The position numbers and the translations under genes are program-made. The notes beneath the pieces are model-generated. The model was given only the letters and a program-made list of their open reading frames with translations. It was not told where the DNA came from and made no database searches. Below, piece after piece: positions 61,093 through 64,000 of a stretch of DNA of 64,000 nucleotides. Each line of letters opens with the position of its first letter. The first letter of the stretch is position 1. Origin of the DNA: Nocardia fluminea (GTDB lineage Bacteria; Actinomycetota; Actinomycetes; Mycobacteriales; Mycobacteriaceae); the NCBI RefSeq assembly GCF_002846365.1, contig NZ_PJMW01000002.1, forward strand, positions 4,960,001-5,024,000, read 5' to 3'.

Positions 61093-61129
61093 ACTGTGAG
61101 TTCTCGGCAGCACTTTCGAAGGGACTCAC

Positions 61130-62419
61130 ATGGCCGAGAAACGCAACCGAGCCGTCGTCGTCGGGGGCGCGCGGACGCCGTTCGTGCGCGCGTTCACCGA
61201 CTTCACCCGTCTCGACAGCATCGCGCTGGCCGGCGCGGCCGTCCGTGGGCTGATCGAGCGGACCGGGATCGCGCCCGGGGAGATCCAGTCGATCGTTTGG
61301 GGTGGGGTGATCCTGCCCAGTCACGCGCCCAATATCGCGCGGGAGATCGCCCTCGACCTGAACCTGGATTTCGGGTGTGAGGGGTACACGGTCACCCGCG
61401 CGTGCGCGTCCGGTTTGCAGGCGGTGACCTCGGCGGCCGCGGCGATCGAACGCGGCGAGTACGACATCATGATCGCCGGCGGCAGCGATTCCACCAGCAA
61501 TGCCGAGATCAAGCTGCCGCAGAAGGTCGTGCACGCCGTCGCGCCGGTGGCACTGGGCAAACCCAAGGCGGCGGACTACCTCGATGTCGTCCGGCAGCTC
61601 GCGCCGTTCACCGACATCCTGCCGCGTCAGCCCAAGATCGCCGAACGCACCACCGGCGAGGTGATGGGGGAGTCCGCGGAGAAGATGGCCCGTATCAACG
61701 GGATCTCCCGCGCCGATCAAGACGCCTTCGCCGCCCGCTCGCACCAGCGTGCCGCGGCCGCGATCGCCTCGGGACGGTTCGACGACGAGGTCGTGCCGGT
61801 CGTCACGCCGGCGGGCACGCTGATCGACGTCGACGGGCTCGTCCGCGCGAACACCAATGTCGAGAAACTGGCCGGCCTGAAACCGGTGTTCGAGAAGAAC
61901 GGCACCGTCACCGCCGGCAACGCCAGCCCGCTCACCGACGGCGCGTCGGCGGTGCTGCTGATGAGCGAGGAGAAGGCGCGTGCTCTCGGCTTCACGCCGC
62001 AGGCGGCCTTCCGCTCCTGGAGCTTCGTCAGCGTCGACCCCGCCGACCAGGTACTCATCGGCCCGGCGATCTCGATGCCGCGCGCGCTCGACAAGGCGGG
62101 CATGACGCTGGCCGACATCGACCTGGTCGACATCCACGAAGCGTTCGCCGCGCAGACCCTGTCGGTGCTGCGCATGCTGGAGAGCACCGAGTGGGCCAAG
62201 GCCCGTCTCGACCGCGACGAACCGGTCGGCACCGTCGACATCGACAGATTGAACGTGCACGGCGGCTCGATCTCGCTGGGTCACCCCTTCGGTGCCACCG
62301 GCGCTCGCATGGTCACCACCATAGCCAACGAGCTGGCCCGTACTGGGAAAGAGACCGCGCTGCTGGGGATCTGCGCGGCGGGCGGCATCGGCGCGTCGGC
62401 GGTACTCGAACGCGTGTGA
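61130..62419 (+). CDS. Acetyl-CoA acyltransferase (FadA/FadI-type thiolase)
   Basis: 429-residue thiolase. The acylated Cys is in TRACASGLQAVTSAAA, the His in HGGSISLGHPFGATGAR and the second Cys in LLGICAAGGIGAS. It resembles the mycobacterial FadA2 type, which is longer than PcaF-like thiolases. AAGGGA 6 nt before the ATG. It stands alone, without FadB, so it may pair with an unlinked hydratase/dehydrogenase such as FabG4. Confidence 0.88.
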   Translation: MAEKRNRAVVVGGARTPFVRAFTDFTRLDSIALAGAAVRGLIERTGIAPGEIQSIVWGGVILPSHAPNIAREIALDLNLDFGCEGYTVTRACASGLQAVTSAAAAIERGEYDIMIAGGSDSTSNAEIKLPQKVVHAVAPVALGKPKAADYLDVVRQLAPFTDILPRQPKIAERTTGEVMGESAEKMARINGISRADQDAFAARSHQRAAAAIASGRFDDEVVPVVTPAGTLIDVDGLVRANTNVEKLAGLKPVFEKNGTVTAGNASPLTDGASAVLLMSEEKARALGFTPQAAFRSWSFVSVDPADQVLIGPAISMPRALDKAGMTLADIDLVDIHEAFAAQTLSVLRMLESTEWAKARLDRDEPVGTVDIDRLNVHGGSISLGHPFGATGARMVTTIANELARTGKETALLGICAAGGIGASAVLERV

Positions 62420-62574
62420 GGTCAGGCGGGCGCACCGGGGCGGGGACGGTGCCGCTCGCTCGAAAGACGGTGTCGCGCCGAGGAACTCGGCGTAGTACCG
62501 CACGAGCTGATCGAGGTCGGCGTTGTGAGCGCCGGATGATCGATTCCGAGGAGATCAGGCTTGGTCGTGCCGGC
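62420..62574 (-). other. Intergenic region with possible VOC-gene fragment
   Basis: The minus strand near 62465-62540 reads NADLDQLVRYYAEFLGATPS without a proper start or end, similar to the N-terminus of VOC proteins. Probably a decayed fragment; nothing else is visible here. Confidence 0.25.
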
Positions 62575-63282
62575 CTAGCGGCGTAGCGCGGCGGCATATC
62601 GGCTCAGAGCGGCGGCGGCGTCGAGCATGCACACACCGCGGGTGGTGATGGTGGCCTGCCAGTCGGTGAGGGCCTTCGCCAGCGTCTCGGTGCTGCCCGC
62701 GGCGCGGATCTGCCCGAGGACGGTCGCGATGTGGTCGAGACGGTAGTGACCGCGGCGCAGGATGTGGGCGAGTTCGGCGTCGCGGAGGTCGGTGGGGCCG
62801 TAGCGGCGGTATCCGGTGGCCGGGTCCCGATCGGGAGCCAGGATGTCGGCGGCTTCCCACGCCCGGAGGGTGGCCGGGGTGACTCGCAGGTGGTGGGCGA
62901 GCTCGCCGATGGTTCGTGTCGCCGTCGAACCCACTGTGGCAGAGCTCGATTCGGTGATCAGGTGGTCGACGGCCCGGCGGACCGTGGCGAGAGTCTCACG
63001 GTCTCGCAGGAGCTGGCTGTGCCCGCGGTCGATGACCATGAGAGCCCTGTCGAGATCGTCCGCGTGCAGCGCGCGCATGATGTCACCCGCCTGCGCGTGG
63101 CCGTAGGCGGGGATCAGGGTGAGGTAGGTGCGCAGCGCGGCCGCGTGCAGGTCGGTGTAGATCCGGTAGCCGGCAGGGGTGCGGTCGGCCGGTGGGAGGC
63201 ACCCGTCCTGCTCGTAATTGCGGACCGCCTGGGTCGAAATCGCGTGCTCGCGGGCCAGGTCGGACGGTCGTAGGGTTCTCAC
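62575..63282 (-). CDS. TioE-type regulator with two MerR HTH domains
   Basis: 235 residues. The first MerR HTH is at the N-terminus (LRPSDLAREHAISTQAVRNY, GYRIYTD) and a second at about 124-170 (IGELAHHLRVTPATLRAWEA, GYRRYGPTDL). This tandem arrangement is the TioE family, named for a thiocoraline-cluster regulator. It is divergent from the erythromycin-esterase gene, whose promoter lies in the 81 bp between them. Confidence 0.8.
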   Translation of the reverse strand: MRTLRPSDLAREHAISTQAVRNYEQDGCLPPADRTPAGYRIYTDLHAAALRTYLTLIPAYGHAQAGDIMRALHADDLDRALMVIDRGHSQLLRDRETLATVRRAVDHLITESSSATVGSTATRTIGELAHHLRVTPATLRAWEAADILAPDRDPATGYRRYGPTDLRDAELAHILRRGHYRLDHIATVLGQIRAAGSTETLAKALTDWQATITTRGVCMLDAAAALSRYAAALRR

Positions 63283-63349
63283 TGTTTTGAGACTTTACGA
63301 CATATATCCCGAATGGACGCTGCTCGAGTCTCCACCGTTCTTTCAACGA

Positions 63350-63363
63350 TACGGTTGACAGGT
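63350..63363 (+). promoter_or_regulatory. -10 box upstream of the erythromycin esterase gene
   Basis: TACGGT followed by 8 nt and ATG 63364, no ribosome binding site; likely leaderless. Confidence 0.4.
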
Positions 63364-64000
63364 ATGAGCCAGAAAATCAGCGACTTCGTCCGTTCGTCCT
63401 GTGAACTGCTTGCGCTCGGGGAACCGACGCACAAAGAACCCGGCTTCGCGTCGGTCCGCAACGACCTGTTCGCCGAGTTGGTGGCGAACGGGTTCCGGTC
63501 GATCGCTCTCGAAACGGATCGGGTCGCCGCGCTCGCCGTGGACGAATTCGTTCGAGGCGGCCACGGCACCCTCGACGAGGTGATGCGGACAGGCTTCTCC
63601 CACGATTTCGGCGAACTCGAAGGCAACCGGCAACTGGTCGCCTGGCTGCGCGGGTACAACGCGGGCAAGCCGGTCGAGGATCAGGTCCGCTTCTACGGAT
63701 TCGACGCCCCGATGGAGACGATGAGCGCTCCGAGCCCTCGGTCCTACCTCGAATTCGCCCGTGACTACCTGGAACTCGACTTCGACATCAGCGGACCGGC
63801 CGGGAGCGACGAGCGGTGGAGCCGCCCCGAAGCGGTCCTGGATGCCGACGTCTCACCCGGCGCGACCCCCGAGGCCGAGCGCTTGCGAGTGATGGCCGAC
63901 GACATGCTCGCCCTGCTCTACACTCGCGCGCCGGAGCGGATCGCGGCCACCTCACTCGCTCAGTGGCACAGGGCCGCAATCCATCTCACCGCCGGCCTCG
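63364..64000 (+). CDS. Erythromycin esterase family protein (partial, runs off the end)
   Basis: At least 212 residues of an EreA/B-type hydrolase that can open macrolide lactones. LLALGEPTHKEPGFASVRNDLF has the conserved Glu/His, GFRSIALETDR and VRFYGFDAPM are further family blocks. Only the N-terminal half is in the window. Divergent from a TioE-type regulator. Confidence 0.85.
   Translation, partial: MSQKISDFVRSSCELLALGEPTHKEPGFASVRNDLFAELVANGFRSIALETDRVAALAVDEFVRGGHGTLDEVMRTGFSHDFGELEGNRQLVAWLRGYNAGKPVEDQVRFYGFDAPMETMSAPSPRSYLEFARDYLELDFDISGPAGSDERWSRPEAVLDADVSPGATPEAERLRVMADDMLALLYTRAPERIAATSLAQWHRAAIHLTAGL

Noticed and set aside
1..64000. Search for tRNA, rRNA, insertion sequences and prophage genes
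   Set aside because: No cloverleaf with a TTCGAATC-like arm in proper context, no transposase, integrase or phage structural motif was recognised by eye; a tRNA-finding program could still reveal one.

Overview
The window reads as chromosomal DNA of a high-GC mycolate-type actinobacterium, most likely Nocardia or a close relative such as Rhodococcus. The pointers are a complete Pup-proteasome gene set, an F420-type reductase complement, a mycofactocin-associated short-chain dehydrogenase, a HelY helicase, frequent GTG starts with 4-bp gene overlaps, and gene order resembling the mycobacterial helY-tatC-tatA-pafC-pafB and cobL/cobK/cobIJ/cobH/cobG/cobN regions. Genus assignment is inference. 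No rRNA, tRNA, insertion sequence, prophage or CRISPR array was seen. Exact gene starts were chosen from start codons, ribosome binding sites or -10 boxes.

Layout. (1) 1-8240: tail of an ABC permease with its lipoprotein, small housekeeping-type enzymes (F420-linked reductase, ArsC, NUDIX), a YidC paralog with a DUF6412 protein, and an AurF-type diiron oxygenase coupled to a Rossmann/DUF4873 protein and divergent from its likely TetR regulator. (2) 8388-13331: dop, pup, prcB, prcA, pafA, the first half of the pupylation locus. (3) 13422-20500: a TetR gene divergent from a six-gene operon (two acyl-CoA dehydrogenases, SDR, thiolase, acyl-CoA ligase, MaoC hydratase) that can supply one full beta-oxidation cycle for an unknown acid. 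(4) 20552-30172: AraC/VOC pair, thiamine-binding protein, then pafB-pafC-panE-like-tatA-tatC-helY and a Q/W-rich membrane protein. (5) 30239-35960: exonuclease, PepE, an F420-type PPOX protein, a DprE2-like SDR, cobL and cobK. (6) 35975-37177: PadR regulator and an exported protein with a ubiquitin-like C-terminal domain. (7) 37443-49387: cobIJ, cobH, an Lrp/DdaH pair, cobG, a MerR-sliding-clamp fusion with a TPR-like partner, and a cobalamin riboswitch followed by cobN. (8) 49479-64000: thioesterase with a KstR-like box, sirtuin, MFS pump with extra beta-sandwich domains, mycofactocin-type SDR, methionine aminopeptidase behind a strong paired operator, ComB-like protein, AraC, two broken genes (methyltransferase, VOC protein), a thiolase, and a TioE-type regulator divergent from an erythromycin esterase that runs off the end.

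How parts fit. Dop deamidates the C-terminal Gln of Pup, PafA ligates it to proteins, PrcA/PrcB degrade them; the ATPase (Mpa/ARC) is not here. PafB/PafC are the DNA-damage activator encoded 9 kb away, and a PafBC-like promoter lies before pup. The corrin genes form a late-cobalt (aerobic) set, but cobM is missing from its expected place between cobL and cobK. The most unusual items are the exported ubiquitin-fold protein, the MerR-clamp fusion with a 51-bp tandem duplication, the paired T/A-rich operator before the aminopeptidase gene, and several recently broken genes.
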